The notes below the pieces were generated by a model. The model ran no database searches. It saw only the letters and a list, made by a program, of their open reading frames with translations, and was not told where the DNA came from. This document shows positions 8,899 to 17,418 of a stretch of 64,000 bases of DNA, piece by piece. This stretch comes from Herbaspirillum sp. AP02 (lineage in GTDB: Bacteria; Pseudomonadota; Gammaproteobacteria; Burkholderiales; Burkholderiaceae_D). The stretch is taken from positions 248,001-312,000 of the forward strand of contig NZ_JADWMY010000004.1 in the NCBI RefSeq assembly GCF_015767275.1, given 5' to 3'. Every line of letters begins with the position of its first letter. Position 1 is the stretch's first letter. A program made the position numbers and the translations under genes.

Positions 8899-10032
8899 TC
8901 AGAACTTGTGCCGCAGTCCCACGCGGATCACGTTCTGGCTGCTGTCATCGGACGGGGCCGAGGAGTAGGCAGCGCTGATCACACCGGGGTTGATCACGTC
9001 GCTGGCCGACTGGCGGCTGGCCATTGCATAGACATCGGTACGCGTGGAGAGGAAGTAATCCACGCCCAGGTTGAGCTGGGTGGTGCGCCCACGGGTGGCA
9101 CCCGCGCCGGCGCGTGCCAGGTCGGCGCGGTCATGGATGACGCTGGCCAGCAGGTGCAGCTTGGCGTTCAACGCATAGTTCACACCGACGTCGAACACAT
9201 TGGCCCGCGTGGCGCTGGTGATGGCAACCAGCCCGGTGCTGCCCAGGGCCTGCTGGGTCGGGCGGCGCACCTGCGACCAGGCCGCGAACAGTTTGGCCGG
9301 TCCGGCCTGGACACTGGCGCCCAGCGTAAAGGTCTTGAGCTCGGTATCGCCGGCGCTGGCCGGCACGGCGTCGGCCGCCAGGCGGCTCTGGTAATAGGCG
9401 GCACCGATGCCGGCATTGCCGTTGCGGTAGTTGGCGCCAACCCCGAAGGCCTGCCCGGCCGTGGTCTTGCCGGCGACTTCGCCAACGCCATAGAAGAGGC
9501 TGCCGCTGAAGCCACCGGACTCGGCACTGTCGAAGCGCACTGAATTGTTGGTACGGGCGCCGGTCAGGCGATCCAGGCTATTGAAATGGCCGGCCCGCAC
9601 GCCGCCACCGCCAAAGATCTGGAAGGAGCTGTATTGCTGGCCGATCTCTTCCAGGTAGTCGGTCTGGCGGCCCACGGTCAGGCTGCCGTAGCGACCGGCG
9701 AGGCCGACCACCGACTTGCGGTCGAACAGGCTGCCGGGCGTGGCCATGGCGCCGTCGTCGGCGCTGAAGCCGGTCTCCAGCTGGAAGATGGCCGACAGGC
9801 CGCCGCCCAGGTCTTCCTTGCCGCGAAAGCCGATGCGCGAGGCCATGGCGTCGCCTGAGTCGAGGCTGACCCGGCTGCTGTTGTTGGGGCCGACCTTGCT
9901 GGCATAGACCATGCTCATGTCGATGACACCGTAGACGGTGACGGTGGGGGTTTCGGCGTGGGCCGCCAGGCTGGTCTGGACCAGGGTGCAGGCGGTGACA
10001 GTGAAGGTGAAGGTGCGGAGGCGTTTTTTCAT
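8899..10032 (-). CDS. Gram-negative general porin (Burkholderiales OmpC-like, Porin_4 type)
   Basis: 377 residues starting at the ATG at 10032, chosen because it opens a canonical signal peptide (MKKRLRTFTFTVTACTLVQ... ending at an AHA site). No clear ribosome site precedes it. The mature protein begins with the hallmark TPTVTVYGVIDMSM strand. It continues with alternating amphipathic strands, GRQTDYLEE (eyelet-type region) and ends in the C-terminal Phe (VGLRHKF) needed for barrel assembly. It is expected to be a trimeric 16-strand diffusion pore. It is monocistronic on the minus strand and divergent from the Mla genes. Confidence 0.93.
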   Translation of the reverse strand: MKKRLRTFTFTVTACTLVQTSLAAHAETPTVTVYGVIDMSMVYASKVGPNNSSRVSLDSGDAMASRIGFRGKEDLGGGLSAIFQLETGFSADDGAMATPGSLFDRKSVVGLAGRYGSLTVGRQTDYLEEIGQQYSSFQIFGGGGVRAGHFNSLDRLTGARTNNSVRFDSAESGGFSGSLFYGVGEVAGKTTAGQAFGVGANYRNGNAGIGAAYYQSRLAADAVPASAGDTELKTFTLGASVQAGPAKLFAAWSQVRRPTQQALGSTGLVAITSATRANVFDVGVNYALNAKLHLLASVIHDRADLARAGAGATRGRTTQLNLGVDYFLSTRTDVYAMASRQSASDVINPGVISAAYSSAPSDDSSQNVIRVGLRHKF

Positions 10033-10361
10033 GAGGAGAAGGCGGCACGGGCCGCATGGTGCAGAAAACGTCAACGTGGCCGTGACGCCTTCCGTGGGTG
10101 GACAGGCGCGCATTGCATCGCCCTGGCAGGAAGAGCGCATGGTAGAAGCGCCACCGGCACGCGACAATTACCTCTTGGGATAGTCCTGCCGAAAGCGACG
10201 GATCAGGCCGTCGGCGTGCTGGCGCAAAGCCCCGGGTGCATGCAATACTTGGCAATCTGTCGTGTTCGATCTGTCACGCGCGCGATAAATGTAGGTAAAC
10301 TGCCGCATCCCCCTGCGTCCAACCATCCAGCTGTCTAACCATCCACCAGCGCGCGCGCCCC

Positions 10362-11513
10362 TTGAATACCGCTGATACCGCTGATACCGCTGCCACCTTC
10401 CGCCTGGAACCGACCAGCCCGCCCGTGCTGCATGTAGCGGGCGACTGGACGTTGCGTAACTATCCCGCGCTGTCGCGCCGGATCGCACAGGAACGGTCGG
10501 CCATGGGGGACGATCTGGTGCTGACGTTTTCGGCACTGACCGCCTTCGATACCGTGGGCGCCAAGATGCTGGTGGATCTGCTGGGCGTGCCCGCGGCACT
10601 GCGCCAGACCGGGGAAGACAGCGACCTGGCGCCGGCCTGGCGTGGCCTGCTGGCCGCCGTGGCCGACGCCAAGGCAATCGCCATTCCCAAACCGGCGCCG
10701 CCGCCCCAGGCCTGGATCACCGATGTGCTGGAGCGTGCCGGCATCGCCACGCTCAGCCTGCGTGCCTGCGCGCGCGGCCTGCTGGGCTTTGCCGGTTTAT
10801 CCCTGCAGACGCTGGTGGCGTCCTTCTGGCGTCCCTCGCGCTGGCGCTTCACCGCCGTGGTGGCGCAGGTCGAACAGACCGGGCTGGATGCGGTGCCCAT
10901 CGTTTCGCTGCTGACCTTCATGGTGGGCGCGGTGGTGGCCTTCCTGGGCGCCACGGTGCTGGCTGATTTCGGCGCCAGCATCTATACCGTGGATCTGGTG
11001 GCGTTTTCCTTCCTGCGCGAATTTGCGGTGCTGTTGACGGCCATCCTGATGGCCGGGCGCACCGCCAGCTCCTTTACCGCGCAGATCGGTTCCATGAAGG
11101 CCAACGAGGAAATCGACGCCATCCGCGCCCTCGGGATGGACCCGGTCAACCTGCTGGTCCTGCCGCGCATCATCGCGCTGCTGGTGTCCATGCCCATCCT
11201 GACCTTCATCGCCATGATGTCGGGCCTCCTGGGCGGCGCCATGGTGTGCGCCCTGTCGCTGGACATCAGCCCCACCATGTTCCTGTCCTTGCTGCAGCAG
11301 GACGTGGGCATCCGCCATTTCGTGCTGGGCATGGTCAAGGCGCCGCTGTTTGCCTTCGTCATCGCCATCATCGGCTGCAATGAAGGCTTCAAGGTCAGCG
11401 GCAGTGCGCAGTCGGTGGGGCAGCACACCACCTCCAGCGTGGTGCAGTCGATCTTCGTGGTGATCCTGCTGGATGCGCTGGCGGCCCTGTTCTTCATGGA
11501 GATGGGATGGTGA
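10362..11513 (+). CDS. MlaE-family lipid ABC permease with fused N-terminal STAS domain
   Basis: 383 residues. The best available start is a TTG at 10362; the next in-frame ATG falls inside the STAS domain, and no clear ribosome site is seen. Residues about 15-105 form a STAS/MlaB-like domain (VLHVAGDWTLRNYPAL, LTFSALTAFDTVGAKML). Residues 125-383 are the MlaE permease with its conserved EIDAIRALGMDP loop and C-terminal helices. It should be the inner-membrane core of a phospholipid transporter for outer membrane lipid asymmetry. The stop overlaps the next gene by 7 nt. A 9-bp unit (GATACCGCT-like, about 10366-10392) is tandemly repeated just after the start, giving TADTADTA. Confidence 0.9.
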   Translation: MNTADTADTAATFRLEPTSPPVLHVAGDWTLRNYPALSRRIAQERSAMGDDLVLTFSALTAFDTVGAKMLVDLLGVPAALRQTGEDSDLAPAWRGLLAAVADAKAIAIPKPAPPPQAWITDVLERAGIATLSLRACARGLLGFAGLSLQTLVASFWRPSRWRFTAVVAQVEQTGLDAVPIVSLLTFMVGAVVAFLGATVLADFGASIYTVDLVAFSFLREFAVLLTAILMAGRTASSFTAQIGSMKANEEIDAIRALGMDPVNLLVLPRIIALLVSMPILTFIAMMSGLLGGAMVCALSLDISPTMFLSLLQQDVGIRHFVLGMVKAPLFAFVIAIIGCNEGFKVSGSAQSVGQHTTSSVVQSIFVVILLDALAALFFMEMGW

Positions 11514-12343
11514 ACGCACCCCACGACCCCGCTCACACCGGCACGGAAAACATCATCGACGTGCGCGGCCTGCGCAACCAGTTCGGTACCCAGGTGGTGC
11601 ACGAGCAGCTGGACCTGCAGGTGCGGCGCGGCGAAATCCTCGGCGTGGTGGGCGGCTCGGGCACCGGCAAGTCGGTGCTCCTGCGCAGCATCGTCGGCCT
11701 GCAACGTCCGGCCGCCGGGCAGGTGAAGGTGTTCGGACAGGACCTGTCGGCGCTCTCCACCCAGGCGCGCTCGCGCTACGAGCGCCGCTTTGGCGTGCTG
11801 TTCCAGCAGGGTGCGCTGTTCTCCTCGCTGACGGTGCTGGAAAACATCGCCCTGCCCCTGACCGAATACGGTGGCCTCGATGCCGACCAGGCGCGGGGCG
11901 TCTCGGCCATGAAGCTGGCCCTGGCCGGCCTGCCCATTGCCGCCGGCGACAAGTTCCCGGCCGAGCTCTCGGGCGGCATGATCAAGCGCGCCGCGCTGGC
12001 GCGGGCCCTGGCGCTGGACCCGGACATCCTGTTCCTGGACGAACCCACCGCCGGCCTGGACCCGATCAGCGCCGCCGCCTTCGACCGCCTGATCCTGACC
12101 CTGCGCGACGCCCTCGGGCTGACCGTATTCCTGGTCACCCACGATCTCGACACCCTCTATGCCATCTGCGACCGCGTGGCCGTGCTGTCGGCGCGACGGG
12201 TCCTGGTGGCCGACCGCATCGAAGCGGTGGCAGCCTTCGACGATCCGTGGATACGGCAATATTTCCAGGGCCCGCGTGGACGGGCCGCCAGTGTGGCTGC
12301 GCTGCGATCGGCCGCCACCGCAACCCAGCAAGGACATCCCTGA
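11507..12343 (+). CDS. mlaF: MlaF-type ABC ATPase of the lipid transporter
   Basis: 278 residues. It carries Walker A GGSGTGKSV near 50, signature LSGGMIKRAALARAL near 155, Walker B ILFLDEPTAGLDP near 178 and a switch His (VTHDLDTLYAICDR). The LSGGM-KR signature and the DEPTAGLDPI motif are typical of MlaF/Ttg2A. It starts inside the permease gene (7-nt overlap) and its stop shares one base with the following start (TGATG), so the four genes are one coupled unit. It powers MlaE. Confidence 0.93.
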   Translation: MVNAPHDPAHTGTENIIDVRGLRNQFGTQVVHEQLDLQVRRGEILGVVGGSGTGKSVLLRSIVGLQRPAAGQVKVFGQDLSALSTQARSRYERRFGVLFQQGALFSSLTVLENIALPLTEYGGLDADQARGVSAMKLALAGLPIAAGDKFPAELSGGMIKRAALARALALDPDILFLDEPTAGLDPISAAAFDRLILTLRDALGLTVFLVTHDLDTLYAICDRVAVLSARRVLVADRIEAVAAFDDPWIRQYFQGPRGRAASVAALRSAATATQQGHP

Positions 12344-13260
12344 TGGAAACCCGCGCACATCACGTCCTCATCGGACTCTTCACCATCCTGGTCGCGCTGG
12401 CGGCGCTGCTGTTCTGCCTGTGGCTGACCAAGGTCGGCCAGGACCGCGACGTGGATTACTACACGGTGATCTTCAACGAAGCCGTCAGCGGTCTGTCCCG
12501 GGGCAGCCCGGTGCAGTACAGCGGCATCAAGGTGGGCGATGTGGTCGGCCTGAGCCTGGACCCGGCCGATCCGCGCAAGGTGCGCGCGCGCATCCGCGTG
12601 ACCGGCAAGGCACCGATCAAGGAAGACACCGGTGCCAAGCTGGCCCTGGCCGGCATCACCGGTACCGCCCTGATCCAGCTGACCAACGGCTCGCCGCAAA
12701 GCCCGCGCCTGGAGTCCAAGGATGGCAACGATCCGGTCATCATCGCCTCCCCTTCGCCGCTGACCTCGCTGCTGTCCAATGGCGAAGACCTGCTCTCCAA
12801 CGTCAATGAAGTACTGATCAATGCCAAGCAGTTCCTGGCCCCGGAAAACGCGCAGCGCCTGAACCAGACCCTGGCCCACCTGGAACAGCTGACCGGCAGC
12901 CTGGCCGCGCAGCGCGGCAATGTCGGCCAGGCCATGCAGGACCTGGCCGAGGCGGCGCGCCAGGCCAATATCGCCATGCAGTCGGCCAACCAGTTGCTGT
13001 CCACCCGGGGCAACGACGCCATGGGCAACCTGCAGAAGGCCATGAGTTCGCTGGCCGCCAGCAGCCAGCAGATCGAAACCCTGATCCAGCAGAACCAGGC
13101 GGCGCTCAACAACGGCGCCCAGGGCGTGGCCGAGATCGGCCCGGCCATCACCGAACTGCGCGGCACACTGGCCTCGGTCCGGGCCATCAGCCGCAAGCTG
13201 GAAAACAATCCCGGCGCCTACCTGCTGGGCCAAGACAATCTCCAGGAATTCCAACCATGA
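12343..13260 (+). CDS. mlaD: MlaD-type MCE-domain periplasmic lipid-binding protein
   Basis: 305 residues from the ATG at 12343 with AAGGAC upstream. It has one N-terminal membrane anchor (residues 8-27, LIGLFTILVALAALLFCLWL). An MCE domain follows at about 40-118 (VSGLSRGSPVQYSGIKVGDV, TGTALIQLTNGSP). A long helical, Gln/Ala-rich region runs from about 150 to 300, longer than in E. coli MlaD (183 aa) and closer to PqiB/YebT-like or Burkholderiales MCE proteins. It should form a ring and tunnel handing lipids to or from MlaE. It overlaps the next gene by 4 nt. Confidence 0.9.
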   Translation: METRAHHVLIGLFTILVALAALLFCLWLTKVGQDRDVDYYTVIFNEAVSGLSRGSPVQYSGIKVGDVVGLSLDPADPRKVRARIRVTGKAPIKEDTGAKLALAGITGTALIQLTNGSPQSPRLESKDGNDPVIIASPSPLTSLLSNGEDLLSNVNEVLINAKQFLAPENAQRLNQTLAHLEQLTGSLAAQRGNVGQAMQDLAEAARQANIAMQSANQLLSTRGNDAMGNLQKAMSSLAASSQQIETLIQQNQAALNNGAQGVAEIGPAITELRGTLASVRAISRKLENNPGAYLLGQDNLQEFQP

Positions 13261-13868
13261 AGACCCTGCTCCTGCGCACCGCCCTCGTGGCCGGCAGCCT
13301 GGCATTGACGGCCTGCTCCATCCTGCCCAAGGCCGACCCGCTGGCGGTGTACCGCCTGCCGGCCCCGACCGTGGCTACGCCTGCCAGCACAGGCAACAGC
13401 GCCAGCCCCTACCGGGCGCTGCGCATCGTCACGCCCAGCGCCAATCGCAGCGTCGACAGCGAACGCATCCTGGTGCTGCCCGAGGGCGACATGATCAAGT
13501 CCTATGCCGGCGTACGCTGGAGCGATCCGGCCCCGCAATTGCTGCGTGACCGCCTGCTGGAGGCCTTCCAGGCCGATGGCCGCTTCCCGCGATTGTCCGG
13601 CGACAATGCCAATATCGCGGCCGAGGTCGAGCTCAATGGCGTGCTGGGCGCCTTCCAGACCGAATATCGCAACGGTGTACCGCAGGTGGTGATCGTCTAT
13701 GACGCCCGCCTGGTCGATACCACCACCCGCCAGCAACTGGCGGCGCGCCGCTTTGCCGTGGTGCAGCCGGTGGCCGGCAGCAAGGTGCCGGAAGTGGTCA
13801 CCGCCTTCGGCGCAGCCAGCGAGCGGCTGGCGGCCGAGGTGGTGGGCTGGGCGGCTGGGGTGCGCTAA
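13257..13868 (+). CDS. ABC-type transport auxiliary lipoprotein of the MCE operon
   Basis: 203 residues with a lipoprotein signal peptide ending in a lipobox (SLALTAC, Cys about 20), so it is probably anchored to the outer membrane. The body resembles the ABC_trans_aux / PqiC-like family found at the end of MCE operons (YRLPAP, ILVLPEGDMIKSYAGVRWSDPAPQLL, ARRFAVVQPV). It likely links the MCE tunnel to the outer membrane. It starts in an ATGA overlap with mlaD and is the last gene of this operon. Confidence 0.87.
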   Translation: MKTLLLRTALVAGSLALTACSILPKADPLAVYRLPAPTVATPASTGNSASPYRALRIVTPSANRSVDSERILVLPEGDMIKSYAGVRWSDPAPQLLRDRLLEAFQADGRFPRLSGDNANIAAEVELNGVLGAFQTEYRNGVPQVVIVYDARLVDTTTRQQLAARRFAVVQPVAGSKVPEVVTAFGAASERLAAEVVGWAAGVR

Positions 13869-13990
13869 CGCGCCAGCGCCAGGTGCCGAGCATGGTTGGG
13901 GCCATGCTGGCCATTATCCAAACGTAGCATGGTCATGCCTGCGCGCCTGTGGCACGCTGGGCGCTATTTTTCTTGCAGATCGGAGACAGC

Positions 13991-14908
13991 TTGGACAAGT
14001 TGCAAGCCATGGAAACCTTCGTCGCCGTGGTCGAGAGCGGCAGCTTCGTCAGCGCGGTGGATGTCACCGGCCTTTCCAAGCCGGCCGTCTCGCGCCAGGT
14101 CTCGGAGCTGGAGCAGTTCCTGGGCATCCGCCTGCTCCACCGCACCACGCGGCGGCTGTCGCTGACCGATGAAGGGCGCGTCTATTTCGCCCGCTGCAAG
14201 GAATTGCTGGAATCGATCCAGGACGTGGAAAGCGAGGTCGGCCTCAATTCCGACCAGGCCTGCGGCCGCCTGCGCATCGGCGCGCCCCAGGATTTCGGGG
14301 TGGAGCAGCTGGCGCCGCTATGGGGCCGATTCGCCGAAGACAATCCGCTGATCACGCTCAACATCACCCTCTCGGACCGCACCATCGACCTGATCGAAGA
14401 AGGGTTCGACATGGTCATCCGCATCAGCACCCTGGGCGACAGCCGTATGGTGGCGCGGCCACTGGCGCCGGTGCGCATGATTGCCTGCGCCTCGCCGGAA
14501 TTCCTGCGCCGCCACGGCAGGCCGGAGACCCCGGCCGAGCTGCGCGAATACCCCTTCATTTCCTACAGCTACCGCGCCAACGGCGACGAATGGAGCTTCA
14601 GGCATGTGCATGGCGACACCTGCCATGTGCGCGTGCGCTCGACCGTCTACGTCAACAATGGCGTAACCTGCCGCGAGATGGCCATCGCCGGCCAGGGCAT
14701 CGCAATCCAGCCGGACTTCATCGTCAATGCCGCCATCGCCTCGGGGCAACTGGTGGAACTGTTCGAAGGCTGGAGCACCGGCGAGCAACTGGTGGTGCAT
14801 ACGCTCTACCCGACCCGCACCCACCTGCCACCCAAGGTCCAGCGCATGCGCGACTTTCTGGTGGAACAGTTCAAGGTACCGCCCTGGTGTCCCAAGCCGG
14901 CCACCTGA
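13991..14908 (+). CDS. LysR-family transcriptional regulator
   Basis: 305 residues from a TTG at 13991 preceded by GGAG at 6 nt. This gives the classic LysR opening (M)DKLQAMETFVAVVESGSF; an upstream start at 13949 would add 14 unconserved residues. A winged helix-turn-helix occupies residues about 1-60 (LSKPAVSRQVSELEQFLGIRLLHRTTRRLSLT). The effector domain spans 90-290 (GRLRIGAPQDFG, FDMVIRISTLGDSRMVARPLAPVR). It resembles the YafC/CrgA-type subgroup. It lies between the Mla operon and the convergent lrgBA pair; the target is unknown. Confidence 0.93.
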   Translation: MDKLQAMETFVAVVESGSFVSAVDVTGLSKPAVSRQVSELEQFLGIRLLHRTTRRLSLTDEGRVYFARCKELLESIQDVESEVGLNSDQACGRLRIGAPQDFGVEQLAPLWGRFAEDNPLITLNITLSDRTIDLIEEGFDMVIRISTLGDSRMVARPLAPVRMIACASPEFLRRHGRPETPAELREYPFISYSYRANGDEWSFRHVHGDTCHVRVRSTVYVNNGVTCREMAIAGQGIAIQPDFIVNAAIASGQLVELFEGWSTGEQLVVHTLYPTRTHLPPKVQRMRDFLVEQFKVPPWCPKPAT

Positions 14909-14926
14909 ATCGCTGAAGCCACGGCC

Positions 14927-15667
14927 TCAGGCGCCGATCCAGCGCAGGAACACCGGCATCGCCAGCGGCACCACGATCGCCGTGAAGACCCCATTGAGCC
15001 CCATGCCCAGGCCGGCGAACGCGCCCATCTCGGCGCTTACCTGCAGCGCCCGCGCCGTGCCGATGCCGTGCGAGGCCACGCCCAGCGCAAAGCCGCGTAC
15101 CGGATGGCTGTCGATGCGCAGGAAGTTCAGCACGTAGCGCGCCAGCACCGCCCCCAGGATGCCGGTGCAGATCACCAGCACGGCGGTCAGCGAAGGCAGG
15201 CCGCCGAAGCGTTCCGAAATCGCCATGGCTATCGGCGTGGTAGCCGACTTGGGCGCCAGCGACGCCATGATCTGCGGCGAAGCGCCCATGGCATAGGCAA
15301 TGCCCACCGCCGACACCACCGCCGTGATCGACCCCGCCGCCAGGCCCAGCAGCAGCGGCACGGCAGCATGACGCAGCTTGCTCCATTGCTTGTAGAGCGG
15401 CATAGCCAGCGCCACCGTGGCCGGGCCGAGCATGAAGTGCACGAACTGCGCGCCTTCGAAGTAGGTCTTGTAGGGGGTGCCGGTCACGGTCAGGATGCTC
15501 ACCACGATGGCAATGGCGATCAGCACCGGATTGGCCAGCGGGTTGAAACCGAGCCGGCGATACACCCACAGCGCCACCAGATAGGCCACCAGCGTGGTGG
15601 TCAGCCCCAGCAGCGGCGAGGCGGCGAGATAGACCCAGATGTCGGTCAGACGTGCCAGGCCGTGCAT
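14927..15667 (-). CDS. lrgB: LrgB/CidB-family membrane protein (YohK-like)
   Basis: 246 residues, strongly hydrophobic with about seven membrane helices. It has the family signatures NPVLIAIAIVV, MLGPATVALAMPLYKQW and SHGIGTARALQ near 190. LrgB works with LrgA in export of small carboxylates or in control of murein hydrolase activity, depending on species. Its start shares one base with the lrgA stop (TGATG), so the two are translationally coupled. Confidence 0.93.
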   Translation of the reverse strand: MHGLARLTDIWVYLAASPLLGLTTTLVAYLVALWVYRRLGFNPLANPVLIAIAIVVSILTVTGTPYKTYFEGAQFVHFMLGPATVALAMPLYKQWSKLRHAAVPLLLGLAAGSITAVVSAVGIAYAMGASPQIMASLAPKSATTPIAMAISERFGGLPSLTAVLVICTGILGAVLARYVLNFLRIDSHPVRGFALGVASHGIGTARALQVSAEMGAFAGLGMGLNGVFTAIVVPLAMPVFLRWIGA

Positions 15668-16074
15668 CAGTGCGACTCCTGGCCGGCGTCGGGCGTTGTC
15701 GGTTGATCTGACGAGTCAGGCGGACCGGACTTGCCAAGCCAGTTCATGGCCGCCTGCGTCACCAGCGCACCCACGGCGATGGCCAGTACCGTGCTGGCCA
15801 CCAGCGCCACCACGATGGCCGGCAGGTCGGCCTTGAGCTGGCCGGCGGCGGCGATCACGCCCACCCCGGCCGGGACGAACAGCAATGACAGGTGCTGCAG
15901 GATGCCCCAGGAAGTGGGCTCCATCAGCTCAGCCAGGCGCGGTGATGACAGGAAGGCCAGCAGCAACAGCAGCATGCCGATCACCGGGCCGGGGATAGGC
16001 AGGCCAAGCAGCTGGGCGACGCCTTCTCCCAGGCACTGGAAGACGAGGAGGAGTGCGAGCGAAGTCAGGTTCAT
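15667..16074 (-). CDS. lrgA: LrgA/CidA-family holin-like membrane protein (YohJ-like)
   Basis: 135 residues with four predicted membrane helices. I chose the ATG at 16074 (MNLTSLALLLVFQCLGE), because the 20 residues before it from an upstream Met at 16134 are polar and unlike the family. The signature region QLLGLPIPGPVIGMLLLLL is clear. It is the first gene of the lrgAB pair. The C-terminal tail is polar and probably cytoplasmic. Its role is tied to LrgB: a holin-like or carboxylate channel component. Confidence 0.9.
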   Translation of the reverse strand: MNLTSLALLLVFQCLGEGVAQLLGLPIPGPVIGMLLLLLAFLSSPRLAELMEPTSWGILQHLSLLFVPAGVGVIAAAGQLKADLPAIVVALVASTVLAIAVGALVTQAAMNWLGKSGPPDSSDQPTTPDAGQESH

Positions 16075-16197
16075 GGCGGGCTCTTTGGCAGGGACGTGGC
16101 CTGCGCGATCAGGAAAGGACGACATCAGGGGCAAGCCGTGATTGTGCCATCAGGCGGGCCATTTGATGCAAGCCCGTCTGCTGTACCTGCTGCCTGC

Positions 16198-16989
16198 TCA
16201 TCCCGCCAGCGCCACCAGCCCCGCACAGAACAGCAGCGCCGACACGATGCGCTGGAACCATGACGGTGACAGCAGGCCATAGAGCCGTTCCCCCACCAGC
16301 ACACCGGCCGCGAAGGCCGGCACCAGCCAGGCCGTCAGCGCCAGTTGCGGCAGACCCACCTGTCCGTCCCAGGCCAGGATCATGGCCGCGCCGAAGAACA
16401 GCACCATGAAGTAGGCCAGCAGGTTGGCGCGCAGGAGTGCGGCCTGCTCATGTGCCTGCTCATGTGCCTGCCCGTGATCGGCCGCTTGCGGTATCGCTCC
16501 TGCCTCAGCGCGCCGGATGCCATTGAAGTAGTACACCGCCGCCACCCCGCCGATCCCGCACAGCGCCGTCATCAGTCCCGATACCGCGCCGGCCGCCAGC
16601 GTCGGCGTGGCGCCGCCCCCATGGCGCCAGCGCCAGCCCAGCACGTGCAAGGCGGTCACCGCCAGCACGCACAGGCCGATGAGGCGATGCATGTCGGGCA
16701 GGCTGCCGCTGGCGATCAGGCGCACCCCCGCCGCAGTGCAGGCCAGTGCGATGGCCGCCAGTGGCAACACGGTAGGCCAGTGGGCCTGACGGACCCAGCC
16801 GCGCCAGCCCTGCAGCGACGCCGCGCAGTTGACCAGCACGATCAGGGCCGCCGCCTCTGAGGACGGCAGCGCCAGGCCGAACAGCGGCGCCATGACCAGC
16901 GCCCCGCCAAAGCCGGTCACGCCCTTGGTGAGACCGGCCAGCAGGCTGACCGCCATGAGGCCGGCGACCAGCGACAGGGAGGCGCTCAT
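16198..16989 (-). CDS. TauE/SafE-family membrane permease (sulfite/anion exporter family)
   Basis: 263 residues from the ATG at 16989, with GAGGTG 6 nt upstream; an alternative at 17049 adds a non-hydrophobic lead. About eight membrane segments are present, with the TauE family opening LAGLTKGVTGFGGALVMAPLF and an internal GAVSGLMTALCGIGGVAAVYYF repeat half. TauE members have been linked to sulfite/sulfoacetate export in taurine degraders. Together with the neighbouring taurine-type importer this suggests sulfite efflux, but the family is broad. A His-rich tandem (QAHEQAHE) interrupts a loop near residue 176. Confidence 0.85.
   Translation of the reverse strand: MSASLSLVAGLMAVSLLAGLTKGVTGFGGALVMAPLFGLALPSSEAAALIVLVNCAASLQGWRGWVRQAHWPTVLPLAAIALACTAAGVRLIASGSLPDMHRLIGLCVLAVTALHVLGWRWRHGGGATPTLAAGAVSGLMTALCGIGGVAAVYYFNGIRRAEAGAIPQAADHGQAHEQAHEQAALLRANLLAYFMVLFFGAAMILAWDGQVGLPQLALTAWLVPAFAAGVLVGERLYGLLSPSWFQRIVSALLFCAGLVALAG
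16443..16478. repeat. 12-bp in-frame tandem repeat inside the TauE/SafE gene
   Basis: Two perfect copies of a 12-bp unit (CCTGCTCATGTG) at 16443-16454 and 16455-16466 are followed by a degenerate third. On the coding strand this encodes QAHE repeats in a cytoplasmic or periplasmic loop. Copy-number change would keep the frame. Confidence 0.75.
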
Positions 16990-17418
16990 GCGGCCACCTC
17001 GGGATGGCACACGCGGCAAGAAGAAGGGATAAGTCGGGACATGGCGCAATCATTGCATCGGCACCGGCTGGACCATAAGACCAGCGAGACCTTTCCATGG
17101 AGCCAGCCACGACAGCACCGCAGGTGGGCAAGGCGCACAAAAATGGCGCGAAAGCGGTGCCGCTTTCTGCCCGCCGCACCACGCCCAAGCCGCGCAGCCT
17201 GCGGTGGCGCGGTTGTGCGCCGGGTCGTCACTGCCACAACGCACCCGGACCAGGCATGGTTGCGCTGGTCCAATCGAAAGCCTGCTGTGGCTCCATCGGC
17301 TGGCGCACTTTCTGCGTCACAGTAGGCGTGTTGCCAACACCGAAACGGGCAACCGCGTGCCAGCCACGGGCCGCGTTCCTTGCTCACATCGCCACATCAC
17401 GATAACGAGGGGTTCTCC
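16990..17418 (+). promoter_or_regulatory. Control region of the taurine-type operon with CTGGWCC boxes
   Basis: A 429-nt gap without a convincing gene. Three CTGGWCC boxes stand out. One lies in CTGGACC-N6-CCAG at 17068-17084. A perfect inverted pair GGACCAG-N11-CTGGTCC occupies 17247-17271. MocR-family regulators, including TauR of Rhodobacter, are known to bind CTGGAC-like repeats, and the MocR gene of this locus is the last gene of the same operon. These are therefore candidate operators. The tauA ribosome site is GAGGGG, 6 nt before its ATG. Promoter boxes were not resolved. Confidence 0.5.

Noticed and set aside
11473-12342. N-terminal half of a 595-codon frame leading into mlaD
   Set aside because: It is the shadow of mlaF in another frame; MlaD begins with its membrane anchor at 12343.
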